Assembly: GCF_000165425.1 (NCBI RefSeq)
Contig: NW_001799027.1
Location: 63,924 to 127,923, forward strand
Direction: 5' to 3'
Source: Paramecium tetraurelia
Taxonomy: Eukaryota; Ciliophora; Oligohymenophorea; Peniculida; Parameciidae
Length of the DNA stretch: 64,000 nt
The position numbers were made by a program, and so were the translations under genes. Positions 1 through 10,434 of this stretch are shown in pieces (position 1 is the first letter of the stretch; each line of letters begins with the position of its first letter). The notes beneath the pieces are model-generated. The model did not search any database and was not told where the DNA came from. It was given only the letters and a program-made list of their open reading frames with translations.

Positions 1-946
1 ACTCTCTATAAACTTACCAAGTTCATTGATTTCCTCTGGTATCTGAATACTTGTGTCCTCTTCAAAACTTGGTTCATAGGAAAGGGTATTAAAAGAATAT
101 TTTTTCCAATCTTCACTATATTCATACTCATCTTCTTCTGAAGATGAATCATCCTCTACTTATTCTGATTATTTTTCTGTAGGTTATATCTCTTATGGTT
201 TAGGAGATGTTTTTTCAATATTTTTCATTACATTTTATGATATTTCAATACTTGATCTCATCATCTTTTTCAATTCTAATTTAGCCTTGGTAAGATCCTT
301 TCTAATTGCCTCGTCATCATCAATTGAGAGTGCTTTCTCGAGATCTTGAATTGCTAGTTTGTAATCACTCTCCTCAGCATTTATATCATCCAATCTAGCC
401 TAAGCTTTACAAAAAACTAATACTTTTGCCCTTCTGTAGTATGCCTTAGCATTATCTTAAACATTTAAAACATAATCACAAGCTGCAATAGCATCCTTAA
501 ATTACTTTTCTTTAATATAGCAAATAGCTAAATTCAGCAACAATTTTATTCTTAAATCAACAATTCGTTAATCAAAATTATCATCCTTATAGGTTAAATC
601 ATCATCTAAGATTCCTTCATTTTTCCAATTGGGGTTCTTGTTTTCAATATAAAGGAAAATGCTGAGAGATTTTTCGTATTCATGAGAGGCATTCCCAAAT
701 TTCCCTTTAAGCAAATAAGTTAATTTTCATACCTTATTAGAATAAGCTATTCCCTTTGTCTTTTAATTCATTTGCAAAATCAAGTCTCTACTCAATATCC
801 AATTTTCTTTATTCAAGATATTCATTCAGATAATACAAACCAGCTTTAATAAACAAAGGCTGTTTTTCAAAGACCTTCCTTTTAGAATGCATTTCATGAG
901 ATTTAATTGCCACGGCCTATTAGAACATTTAATTAAACTCATTCAT
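1..946 (-). CDS. TPR-repeat co-chaperone-like protein (3' end outside window)
   Basis: The ATG is at 944-946 and the frame runs off the left edge, so 306 residues of the N-terminal part are visible. A 28-nt intron (705-732, GTA...AAG) is needed to avoid a TGA. The segment RLDFANELKDKGNSLFQ followed by GKFGNASHEYEKSL, and later AKAYYRRAKVL and AIQDLEKALSI, match tetratricopeptide repeats of the immunophilin/AIP/TTC class, which usually dock HSP90/HSP70 C-termini. After about residue 240 comes an acidic, Ser/Glu-rich stretch. No peptidyl-prolyl isomerase domain precedes the TPRs. TPR assignment is clear; the partner and precise family are not. It is transcribed divergently from the cyclin gene. 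Confidence 0.8.
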
Positions 947-1354
947 AACTATATATAATATATTTTATATTAATTAATAATTTAAGAATTAAGGTTAATG
1001 TTTTATCTATTTAATAATTATACGCTGGAAACCCTACGCAAGGGTATTTCCATTACAATTCTTGTATTCTAATAAGAAAACTCATATTAACTTTGATTTT
1101 GAAAATTCATATTATTTTTATCATAAACAACACTTTCTTTAATTTATTAACATCAGTAACTGCTCTTTTTTGTTAAAACTATTGAGAAATCCTTTGAATG
1201 TTCTGGTACGTAGGATTTAATCAATTTTTATAAATTTAACTCATATTCATGTTAGTCATTTTGAATACTACTCAACAACATATATTTTTGCATATTAATT
1301 CTAATCCTGAATTTGCATGTTAAATTAAAATTTTTAATTTGTTTTTCTTATTAA
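947..1354. other. Intergenic region between divergent genes
   Basis: This 408-bp AT-rich gap separates two divergently transcribed genes and probably holds both promoters. The only structure I see is an imperfect inverted match, GGAAACCCT at about 1027 and AGGGTATTTCC at about 1042. No open frame worth calling. Confidence 0.5.
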
Positions 1355-1888
1355 ATGTATTACTTTCCTTAAAGAGTTAAAAATATTAGCCTACTTTAGA
1401 ATTTATCTGATCTTTTGGAAAGCTTAATAGAAAAAAATGTTATGGAAACTAATTAAGACTCTGTATTTAATTCTGGGACTACACCTGAGATTAGCCTTGA
1501 GAATTATTTAATGAGAATTCAAAGACATGCGAGATGTAGTGAAGAGTGCTTTGTTATTGCTTTAATATATTTGGATAGAATTTAGGAAATAAATCAAGAA
1601 TTTTAGTATACGGAGAAAAATATACATAGGTATTTAAAGATCATTTAGTTTAGATGTTTCATTATTGCTGTTGTTTTAGCAATAAAGTATTAAGACGACG
1701 AAATTTTTAAGAATGATTACTATGCTAAAGTAGGAGGCATTTCAATCTAAGAGTTAAATGATATGGAAGAGAGCTTTCTAAATTTATTAGATTTTGAATT
1801 GTTTGTGTACCATGAGACCTTCTCATTATATTTAACCGAAATAAATGAGTGGACTAGATCATAGAATTCCATTAACTTTAATATATGA
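1355..1888 (+). CDS. P-type (PHO80-like) cyclin
   Basis: Predicted 169 residues with one 24-nt intron (1630-1653, GTA...TAG). The order of motifs is that of the cyclin box of PHO80/P-type cyclins: ISLENYLMRIQRHARCSEEC, then ALIYLDRI, then CFIIAVVLAIKYQDDEIF, YYAKVGGI, ELNDMEESFLNLLDFELFV. Such cyclins bind and activate a cyclin-dependent kinase. The start at 1355 was preferred to the internal ATG at 1442 because residues before the latter (NLSDLLESLIEKN) resemble the conserved helix that precedes the box in this family. It ends in TGA. No destruction box is evident. Confidence 0.88.
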
Positions 1889-2013
1889 GTTTTAAATCAA
1901 TAAAAATTAATGTAAGTTTTTATATTGTTTTTAAAACAAATTTTATATTGCAAATTGATTTTGCATATTAATAATAAAATTATAAGCAAGCTTTCTGAAA
2001 AGGAATAAAAGTT

Positions 2014-2526
2014 ATGACGTAAGAGAATAATAACTTAATGCCTGTTGATGAAATCTGGAGACAACTAAGTAAAGTAACTGAAACTGTAAACAGGAATGTG
2101 GAAAGGATGTCTTAATTATTAGATCAACTTATTACCCATACACTTTCTAATGATGGCGATTATATAGAAATCCCTTAAAGGAAGGAGGAGCATTTAAAGG
2201 AAAGAGAAAAATATGCAAATGATTACAAAAAATGCGTACTCCGAGAATTAAATGATAAACTGAGCTGGAGTATTACAGGGTCTAAAAACATTTGTAATAA
2301 ATGTTAAATGATTTGCAAAACTAGAAAAGGCTACTTACTTCATTTATTATAAAAACATTGTGAGTACAAATTCTATTTGTGTATAAAATGTTATGATAAA
2401 TTTGATAATTTTAATAAATTTAAATAACATTTATGCAATAACCACGACGATATAATGATATTTTAATTGACAGAATAACTATAATAATTAATAGATCATG
2501 GAGCAATAGAAATATCAAAAGAATGA
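2014..2526 (+). CDS. Protein with two C2H2-type zinc fingers
   Basis: A single-exon frame of 170 residues. Two cysteine/histidine clusters are each spaced C-x2-C-x12-H-x4-H (around CNKCQMICKTRKG and CIKCYDKFDNF), which is the classical C2H2 zinc-finger spacing; they lie one after the other in the C-terminal half. The N-terminal half (MTQENNNLMPVDEIWRQLSK...) is helical and charged, perhaps a short coiled coil. This could be a nucleic-acid-binding protein, but no specific family is recognised. Finger spacing is seen directly; function is inference. Confidence 0.72.
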
Positions 2527-3004
2527 TCTATTAAATAAAATTTGATTTATAATATTTCAATCATGTTTAAAAAATTATATTAATTTTATTTAGGATCTTT
2601 TTAATTAAATATAAAAATATTTCAATTTTATAATCTATTAAATTAATTAATAACATCTTGTATTATTTTAAGATGTGTATTTTTATTTAAGTAAATAATT
2701 CTATGCTGAATATAATATGAATCTTAAATGATAAAGTGCTTCATAAGAACCAGGTATCAAATGATAAAGTGATTCATAAGCATCAAATAAAGAAATCATT
2801 CTGATATATCAACTGCTTTCTCCTCTATTCATAAAGGAGTTCAGGTAATTTTATAATATTCGAGAACACACTCAAATAATGAACTAGCTTTATATTCAGT
2901 TGAATTTATTGAACAAAAATTTTAGGCATTTTTAATCAATAATATGTACAAGAAGAACAAAAATGGTTGAATAGTTTATTAACTTTATATAATATAGATA
3001 TTAA
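2527..3004. other. Intergenic region with a doubtful coding remnant
   Basis: Very AT-rich. A plus-strand stretch from about 2783 to the TGA at 2968-2970, with a 20-nt intron-like segment at 2845-2864, would read LIYQLLSPLFIKEF...NNELALYSVEFIEQKF, which looks protein-like, but no ATG leads into it. It may be a gene remnant or chance. Confidence 0.3.
2726..2780. repeat. 22-bp direct repeat, two copies
   Basis: aaatgataaagtgcttcata(ag) at 2726-2747 recurs at 2759-2780 with one mismatch (c to a), 33 bp apart. It lies in non-coding DNA; role unknown. Confidence 0.8.
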
Positions 3005-3448
3005 TCATTTTTTGGCTAGAGCAAATAAAAATATTCCGAAAGAAATTAAGCTTGCTACTGTTCTAACTGCATGTAATTAGCCCCATTTTGTAAGTAAGCT
3101 TAGTTTAGTTTCTTACTCTAATTGTTATTATCCTAATAATATCTTGTTTGTTGGCATTATGGCTATTAATGTGAATGGAATGACTGAGGCTAGCAATAAC
3201 CCAGCTTTTAAGCTAAGTTTATTTTTGTTTTTAAAATAGTTAACAACTCCTACTAATCCTCCGAGAAAGGCTAAAGAAGCTTACCATTTTGCAGCTCTCT
3301 TGTAAGATGGCATCCATTAAGCATGTGCAATATCAGCTCCACAACTCAATCTTGCAGGATGTTCAACAATGTTGATGTAGATTGATGCCCCACTGAATAA
3401 TCCAGCGAAAACTGTTCCTAAAAGAGTTAATTTAGTTTCGGTATCCAT
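3005..3448 (-). CDS. DUF1772 (anthrone oxygenase-like) membrane protein
   Basis: A single-exon 147-residue protein beginning MDTETKLTLLGTVFAGLFSG. Four hydrophobic segments are visible: about residues 8-25, 55-70, 80-95 and 130-145. The pattern EHPARL after the first helix, PTNKILL after the third, and WGQLHAVRTVASL before the last helix is that of the DUF1772 family, which includes fungal anthrone oxygenases and many uncharacterised small membrane proteins of about 150 residues. Length fits the family. Its substrate in a ciliate is unknown. Confidence 0.75.
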
Positions 3449-3997
3449 TTTATTTTATTATATTTATGATAATTAATTTTAATTCCGGCTTAAATAATCG
3501 TTATAAAGTATAAGTGATTTTAATAATATGCAATTAAAATTTGCATTTAAGTTAATATATTGTATTATTTATTCATAAATATCCTATTCTGCTAATTTCG
3601 GATTAAATGACAAATTCTTTTCTTAAGCATTAATCAAGATTTTATTATTTGCTTAATAGTAGAATAGAAACTTAAATGATTATAATTTTCAATCATTTAT
3701 CTTTGATTCTCGTGTTTTATGTTAGGCTAATTTCATGATTATGTTATTCTATTTTAAATGACTTTTACAGATATCAATTTTACTTTGTTATTGAAATGCA
3801 AAAAATTTAAATATGATGCAATTTATTAAAATGTCTTTGTTACTAATTGCTATTTATATTGATTTGATATCAATAATCTGAAGAATATAGAGAACAAGCA
3901 TGGAATTTAAATACAATGGATCATAAGGAATAAGTAATAACAATAAAAATGAATTAATTTATAAACATGATGTAATAAGACATCATATAGATAATTT
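3449..3997. other. Intergenic region between divergent genes
   Basis: About 550 bp of AT-rich DNA between two divergent genes, presumably with both promoters. A 7-bp inverted repeat (atgatgt/acatcat, 3967-3986) sits just before the downstream start codon. No coding frame seen. Confidence 0.5.
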
Positions 3998-5325
3998 ATG
4001 AAATTAATTATTCTTGCTCTCCTTGTTTCCACATAAGTCTTTGGTCTTCAAACGTCATGCAACAAACTTGATCCAAAACAAATAAGTGACTTACATGATG
4101 CAGAAAATTTAGTTTTCTCAGGATACTTGAACATATTTGAGGAATCTGCAAGTGTTTTGGCATTTTTATTTTATGGACATTAATCAGCCAAAACAGTTGA
4201 CGATTTAAAGAATTATCCAACTTTGATTTACTTGAATGGATTACTTGGAGAAACCTCTTAAATAGGAAATTTCATAGAAGTTGGACCAATCAGAATTAAT
4301 TCAAAAGGAACCTTTGAGAAGAACGTTAACACTTGGAATTCTTAATTCAACTTACTATTTATAGATCTACTTGTGGGAACAGGATATTCTTATCATAACA
4401 CATATTAAGATATACCAACGAATGCAGAATAAATTTCTGCTCATTTTGTGTATGCTCTTGAATAATTCCTCAAAGCCGATGATGGATGTGTAAAAAAACA
4501 AAAATTCACAGGTCTAGAAACAGCTGATTGGTATATATTTGGTGAAGGTTATGCAGGAAAGTATTAACTTTTTCATATTATAGATAAGTTGTCCATATAG
4601 CATCTAAAATTTTAGATTCTTAATCTGCAACATTAAATAAACATTTGAAAGGTATTGGACTCGGAAATGCTCACGTTGATGCAAACAGCTTACTTAGAGA
4701 AATCCCCTCATTTGCTTATAACCTTGGGTTGGTTGAACCTAGAGAAAGATCTGAACTAGAAAAAATTGCCTTGAGAGGAATTCAACAACTCGATAAAAAG
4801 GATTATGAAGCTACTCACATAACCATCTAAACAGCCATTGGAATGATTCATCAATTCAGTGGAGAAATCAATATATAGAATATAGATTAATTGACTGACA
4901 TTGAGCAACATATCTCAAATTTCAAGACATATTTAAATTTATAGACAACCAAAGCTAATTTAAAATTTGATGAAAATATTCCATTTTAATAATCTTCAGG
5001 TGAAATCATTAATGCATTGGGCTAGGACTTTGCAAAACCAGATGCACTCCCTAAATTAAAAGAACTTTAAACAAAACTTAAAGTCTTAATTTATAATGGT
5101 TAAAATGATATTCTGTGTCCAATCCCAAGCACTTTGAGATATTTAAGTTCAATCAATGATGATTTCAAAACAAAAAAATTAGAAGTCTAAATAGTAAATG
5201 ATAAACCAGCTGGTTATACCTTAACATCAGGATAATTAACCTTTGTAACAATTAATAATGCAGGTTTCCATATCCCATTAGAAAAAGGAGAAGTTATTTT
5301 AAAAATAGTTAGCTAGTGGAAATGA
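3998..5325 (+). CDS. Serine carboxypeptidase (S10) homologue, probably catalytically dead
   Basis: Predicted 434 residues with one 23-nt intron (4561-4583). A signal peptide is evident (MKLIILALLVSTQVFG), so it enters the secretory pathway, probably to lysosome or outside. S10 landmarks follow in order: VLAFLFYGH, a substrate-binding region where the family has NGGPGCSS but this protein has NGLLGETSQ, the helix after the nucleophile elbow, and LIYNGQNDILCP, which keeps the catalytic aspartate. The elbow reads GEGYAG instead of GESYAG, so the serine is Gly184, and the region normally GAGHMVP reads NAGFHIP, moving the histidine. Two of three catalytic residues are therefore missing or displaced. 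Likely a non-enzymatic paralogue. Confidence 0.85.
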
Positions 5326-5353
5326 AATTATCGATAAACATATTATAATAAAT

Positions 5354-6077
5354 TCATTTTTTATCTTCAAGCGGTGGAAGCTTAACCTCCTTCCTTGTCT
5401 ATTCAGCATCCTTCCTCCTTTGAAAATCTCTAATTCTTGTTTTCTCATAATAATCTGTAAAACTCAATGTTTTTTCAGTTCCATCACTGTTTTTTTCCTC
5501 CCTTCCAAATATGGCCTAGATCTCCTCATCTAAACCTCCTCTGCCATGACGTACGAACAATAATTCCAATGTGTCTTCCACTGTAATCTTGCCATGCTTA
5601 GCCTTGTCATACATAAAGAACTAAACAATGTTGAATAGATTTCTAAATAGTATTGAAAATGTACCTCGGTTCCAACAAAGTAGAATCAAAGATGCATCTT
5701 TTATACATCATTTGAAATTCATAATAATTGACTCTCTTATCACCATCTTCATCAACTTCCCAAATGAATAATTCTGCGTCTTTAATTGGTAATAGATAAT
5801 CTACTTTATCGAGTGCATTCATTAAGGTATCTGCATTTATTCCTGGTTCAAGGGGTTTAATCCTGTCATCATTAAAAGTCAACAAGTAATTGAAAACTGA
5901 GGTGAGTCTTTGTTGTTCTACATTTGATAATTGCTTTTCTGCTGTGATTTCTTCATATGATCTTTCAACTCTTTTTTATTACTAACTAAGTTTTTAAGTA
6001 GCACTCACAGAAAAGGACTTAGAGTGTTATCTCTATTAATTTTGAATTGTGTTCGACGGTTATTAGGTTGAATTCAT
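5354..6077 (-). CDS. EF-hand calcium-binding protein
   Basis: Predicted 233 residues with one 22-nt intron (5643-5664). One canonical EF-hand loop, DEDGDKRVNYYE, has acidic residues at positions 1, 3, 5 and 12 and sits in FIWEVDEDGDKRVNYYEFQM. A degenerate second hand follows (MYDKAKHGKITVEDTLELLF), and a basic tail closes the protein. The layout is that of axonemal/ciliary EF-hand proteins of about 200 residues rather than calmodulin. It probably binds one calcium ion. It is convergent with the carboxypeptidase homologue, 28 nt apart. Confidence 0.75.
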
Positions 6078-6113
6078 TTATTTAAATTATATATATATAT
6101 AAAGGTTAAATGA

Positions 6114-7386
6114 TCAATCAATCAATTAATTAATAAAACCATCATTAATGCAAACAATTTCTCTGCATTCCCTTACAAAATCATATGCTTATTCAAAAGG
6201 CCAATCATTCTTTCTCATCAAATACATCACAGTAAAACATGCAGATCTTGATTTCCCTTAAGCACAATGTATCAGGACCTACACGTTAATGAATAGAAAA
6301 CCTTCCCATTCTCCTAAAATGCATCCTCTATGAATTAGAATACTTAATCAAAATATTGTTTGATACAAACATGGGGCTCATCATATATTTCTACTTTCAG
6401 ATACTTTACTATTATCAAAATGATATGTTATACATTAGTTACTGTAATTTTATATTTCAACAGTGGCATTTACAACATGAGTTATGCCTAAGATGTCTAT
6501 GAGCATTTCAGTGTCTTTAGCATGCTCACCACTACCCAAGTACAATTTCTTCTCAATTATTTCATTAGGAAATGTCTTATCCAAGAAACCTCTATTTCTT
6601 ACTACACTATAATTCAAAAAAGGGTAATTAGTAAAAGTAATTTGAATAGGATCCAAAAGAATGAAGATTTGGCTAATCTTCTCCTTCTAGAATACTTGAT
6701 AAGCCTTTAACGTTAATTCAAATATCTATGAATTTGTATAGAAGCAATCATCTCCGTAGTCCATCCTTTATGGTTGGCTAGCTGATCTGAACTTAATCTT
6801 CGGGCCGCTTGATATTGTCGTTTCTTTCAATAACAACCAAATTATTACCATGGAATTCAAGAAGTCTTCGACTTGATATAATAGTTTATTTGATTCCTGA
6901 TTAAAATAAATTTTATTGCTAAGGGTCTTCAACAATTTCATCGTCAACTGATTATAGGATCATTGTTTAAGCTCTATTTTTCCGTTGATGCGTATTGTTC
7001 TTCTGGGTTATTTTGGAAATCTCCTCCCATAACTGAATAACTTCTTTTGTAGGAATTTAGAATTAATCACAAGCTTGTGATCCTTCACTTTTCACTTTAT
7101 GTTTAAATATCAAACTGAACATGTCTGATGTATCGAAGGGAACAAAAAAATTATAATTCCTCTTTCTGTTGTTAAATAATTTTTCGAGTTTCTGATGTTC
7201 TGAAATTTATTCTGGATATTGAAAATGTTTTTAAACATCTGCAACTGTTTCGATCCTATCCAAATTGGTTATATGAATGCTATTTTTTAGGGAACCGTTT
7301 TAATATTCTCTAAAATCATACACAATGAATGGGAACTTTTGAGAAATATTAAAAAAGAACTGAGGAGTGCAAAAATTAATTTACAT
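6114..7386 (-). CDS. Dual-specificity phosphatase with N-terminal rhodanese-like domain
   Basis: Predicted 396 residues, introns of 25 (6824-6848), 34 (6409-6442) and 23 nt (6279-6301). The C-terminal third is a DSP domain with the complete active site HCAQGKSRSA; the general-acid loop region reads EIYDEP. The N-terminal part begins like a rhodanese/CDC25-type domain (FIVYDFREYQNGSLKNSIHI) and its second half reappears after a charged insert of about 150 residues (YQVFQKEKISQIFILLD...NYPFL). This order is that of MAP-kinase-phosphatase/STYXL1 proteins. Expected reaction: dephosphorylation of Tyr/Ser/Thr. If the 25-nt intron were wrong the locus would split into two genes. Its ATG is 14 nt after the stop codon of the neighbouring kinase. 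Confidence 0.75.
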
Positions 7387-7400
7387 TATATATTATTAAT

Positions 7401-8960
7401 TCAAGCTAGCTCATCTTTAATGATTTTTATCATTTACTTTATATTGAGATCGATTTCATCTGTGAATGTACCCAACCCGTACTTTTCTACAAAAAATAAT
7501 AATTGCTTATTATCGCATTTCTCTATATTGCTCATTAAACTGAGTTCCTCAAAATTGCTAGTCTTGCTTGATAAATTCTTTGGTTTTTCGATCCATTGCT
7601 TAGTGATTGTACAATACAACTGCAATTATTTTTAAACTTCAACTTTTAAATCATCAATGTATTAAGCTATTAAATCGGTTAAAGTTGGGCAACCTTTGTT
7701 AGATGTAATCTTACCATTCCTTTAATTAATTTAAAAACTTTGGGTATTCTGTTCATTGATTTTTTAACGAAAGTTTTCCAAGGAGAATTTCCAAAAGTAA
7801 AACAAAATGCATTTCCATTTTAATAAAAAAAAATGATCACAACTAGATGTAATTATTGATATTTACTTTATTTTTTCAAATTATTCAGATAATTTAGTAA
7901 AAATCTATAAGTTTTATAACTTCTCTTGATATTTATTATTATCCTTAATCTAAATCTCATGTTGAATCTCCAAAAACTGTTTTGGTGATTACAAAAACAT
8001 GTCACTTTCAAAAATCTAAGGCCATGTAATTCTATTCTCTTCAGAATATTCCAGCATTCTGCTGATCATTTATAGAATTTTAGGGTTTCGATTATTTCTA
8101 GGAAATTGCACTTTTTAATTCTAGAAAAATAAATCAACTATAAAACAACCTTAAAGGACCCTAACCTTATTTTGAGTTGACCCAAATCAAAGATTGATTC
8201 ATGAATATTCTTTCCAAATGCCAATTCATATAAAATACATCCAAATGACCAAATATCAAATTAGTTCGAATACTTTTTATCATCAAATATTTAAGGAGGT
8301 ACATATAAGGGTGTACTAAACAAATCTAATCATTTACATACCCTTTTAATGTATATAATCCTGCTTGTTCTGGATTTCCCTCAATGAATCGAGCAAACCC
8401 AAAATCTGCTATTTTTATCACATTCTAATGCAACAAGATATTATCTGGTTTTAAATCTCTGTGTATCACATTCTCTTTAACCAAAGCTTAAAAACCATTA
8501 GCAATTTGTTTAAAGATATCAACAATTTATTCATCAGAAATGTTGGGACTAACTATAGAATGTGAAATCAATACTTTTTTTTGATAAATTCAGTCAAAGT
8601 TCCTCCATCACAATATTCAATAAATAAATAAATGTAATTTGAGGACACTTTAAAGTCGTAGAATCCAACTAAATTCTCTGACTTTACTTTTTGCATCACT
8701 TAAATTTCCCTACTCTTAGACATTGATATTGAATTACATTCATTATCTCCTTCAGTCGTTCCTCATTCTAAATCCCATTGTGTTTAGATTGCTTTACAGC
8801 TACTTTGATATTCAATTTCTTGGATTTCCCCAAAAAGACCTCTCCACATTTTCCCTTTCCTAATTAATAACTATCAGATACCAAGGGGCTTTTTGTATAT
8901 AATGTAGTCTCCCACTTCTTTTGCAACTGAATTGTCTTCAAATTTATATGGATTAGACAT
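7401..8960 (-). CDS. Serine/threonine protein kinase (ULK/CaMK-like), active residues present
   Basis: Predicted 477 residues with five introns (22-29 nt). The catalytic domain fills residues 20 to about 275: glycine loop LGKGKCGEVF, VAVK lysine, HRDLKPDN catalytic loop, DFGFARF, a GTPLYVPP activation segment end, FDIWSFGCILYEL and ENRI. All catalytic residues are intact. The C-terminal 200 residues are charged and not recognisable (QEKLQNLQIF...KQLLFFVEKYG). Without introns the frame is closed by TGA at several points, and each removed intron restores a kinase motif. The 3' end is 14 nt from the start of the phosphatase gene on the same strand. Confidence 0.85.
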
Positions 8961-9158
8961 ATAAAAATTAATTAATAAGATAAAATTGTTAAAATTCTCT
9001 AATGAATTAAATCATCTCAGATGTGGGTGAACTTAGAATGAGAATCAAAATTATTCATTATTATCAATTCTCAATCTTAAGCTTCTTGAAATTCTGAATT
9101 CTTAGTATTTCTCACATAGCAAATAAGAATATTTGAATATTTAATTAATTCAAAATTT

Positions 9159-10296
9159 ATGTCAAGCTAAATCAAAACTCTTAGGTATTGTAAAATAGCT
9201 GGCCATCAAGCCAAAAGGATCATCAAGATTTGTGTTTCGAAGTAAACATGTCCAAATAGATATTTGTGTGAATTGTGTTTGAAATAATCCCATCAACATT
9301 TTGATCAATGTATAAGCATAGATCAATTTCTGTAACGAATCAATCAAATTAAATTGAATTACAAAGATGCAAATAAAATTGAAGAGATGGCTTCAATACT
9401 CAAAAATAAAATTAATTCCTGTATGTCCATCATTCAACAGCAATTCTAATAACTAGAGGATAGAATTGAAGGCATCAAGGGCAGCATTAGAAACAGTTTC
9501 ACCAATATCTCTCAAGTCTTGGATTAGTTAAGTTCCAATCCTTTAGGCTTTAATGATGAAAATCTGAATAGAAATTTGTATTATCTTTAAGAGGAAAGCT
9601 GGAATGAATTTCAAATGTCCATCAACAAAGGGTCACATCTTATGAAACAATATTTCAACATTCTACATGAATAAACACTTAGATTTAAACTATCAAGTGG
9701 ACATTCACAATAAGGAAGCGCAGCTCAACTTTTACAGGTTCCAGAGGTTGCTTGGCATTTAAAAGGAATAGACCAATCCTTTGAAGCTCAATTCCAAAAT
9801 CGTTCCGACGTCTCCAGATTCATTACCTATTACTCTGCACAATCACAAGAGCTGATGTATGATATTTTATTATAATATATATGAAGAAGGACAACTAATA
9901 AATAATAAAGTTCAATAAGGATACTGGTGTATGAAAGTAAAGGACAGACCACATATCAAAGGAGGAGGGTATTACAATAACGGTCTTAAAGTTGGGGAAT
10001 GGACAGAAATTGTAAGAGACAATCCATTTTAATATCATTACATCACTCATTATTTCAACAATTTTGGTGAATTGTAAAACGTAGTGGATATCAATTATTG
10101 TGACTTGTCTTCAGATGTGCTCAAAATACTAGATGAATATGAGCAACCAAATTTTCTATCTAATTCAAATTCAATAGCTAAGGACTTATCATCAAGAGTC
10201 TTTCTCTCCCCCAAGGCATACCCTATTGATAGAGTAAGATTAGGTTCTTATTCGTCGATTGGAAAATCTAGCAGAAAGTTGGAGAAATATCAGTGA
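9159..10296 (+). pseudogene. Cysteine-rich N-terminus plus MORN-like C-terminus, broken by a frameshift
   Basis: The frame from ATG 9159 reads a cysteine/histidine-rich start (YCKIAGHQAKRIIKIC, NRYLCELCLKQSH), a coiled-coil region (INSCMSIIQQQFQQLEDRIEG) and then MORN-like text (KGGGYYNNGLKVGEW). This architecture recurs in Paramecium proteins. The first frame meets TGA at about 9890 inside an atatatat run, while the continuation EEGQLINNKVQQGYW lies in the next frame. No GT-AG intron with the required length (3n+1) exists there; the only candidate is 30 nt. A one-base indel in the AT run explains it. It could be a real pseudogene or a sequencing/assembly error; the rest of the gene looks intact. 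Confidence 0.6.
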
Positions 10297-10434
10297 TATT
10301 ATTATATAAAAATAAAATTAATATAATCTCTAATATCTATGTATCTAAAAGAAAGGAATACTAATGTTTCTTATTATGAGATAACTTGATTTAATTAAAT
10401 ATCTTTTTTATTAATACTTTTTCTAAATTAAAAG

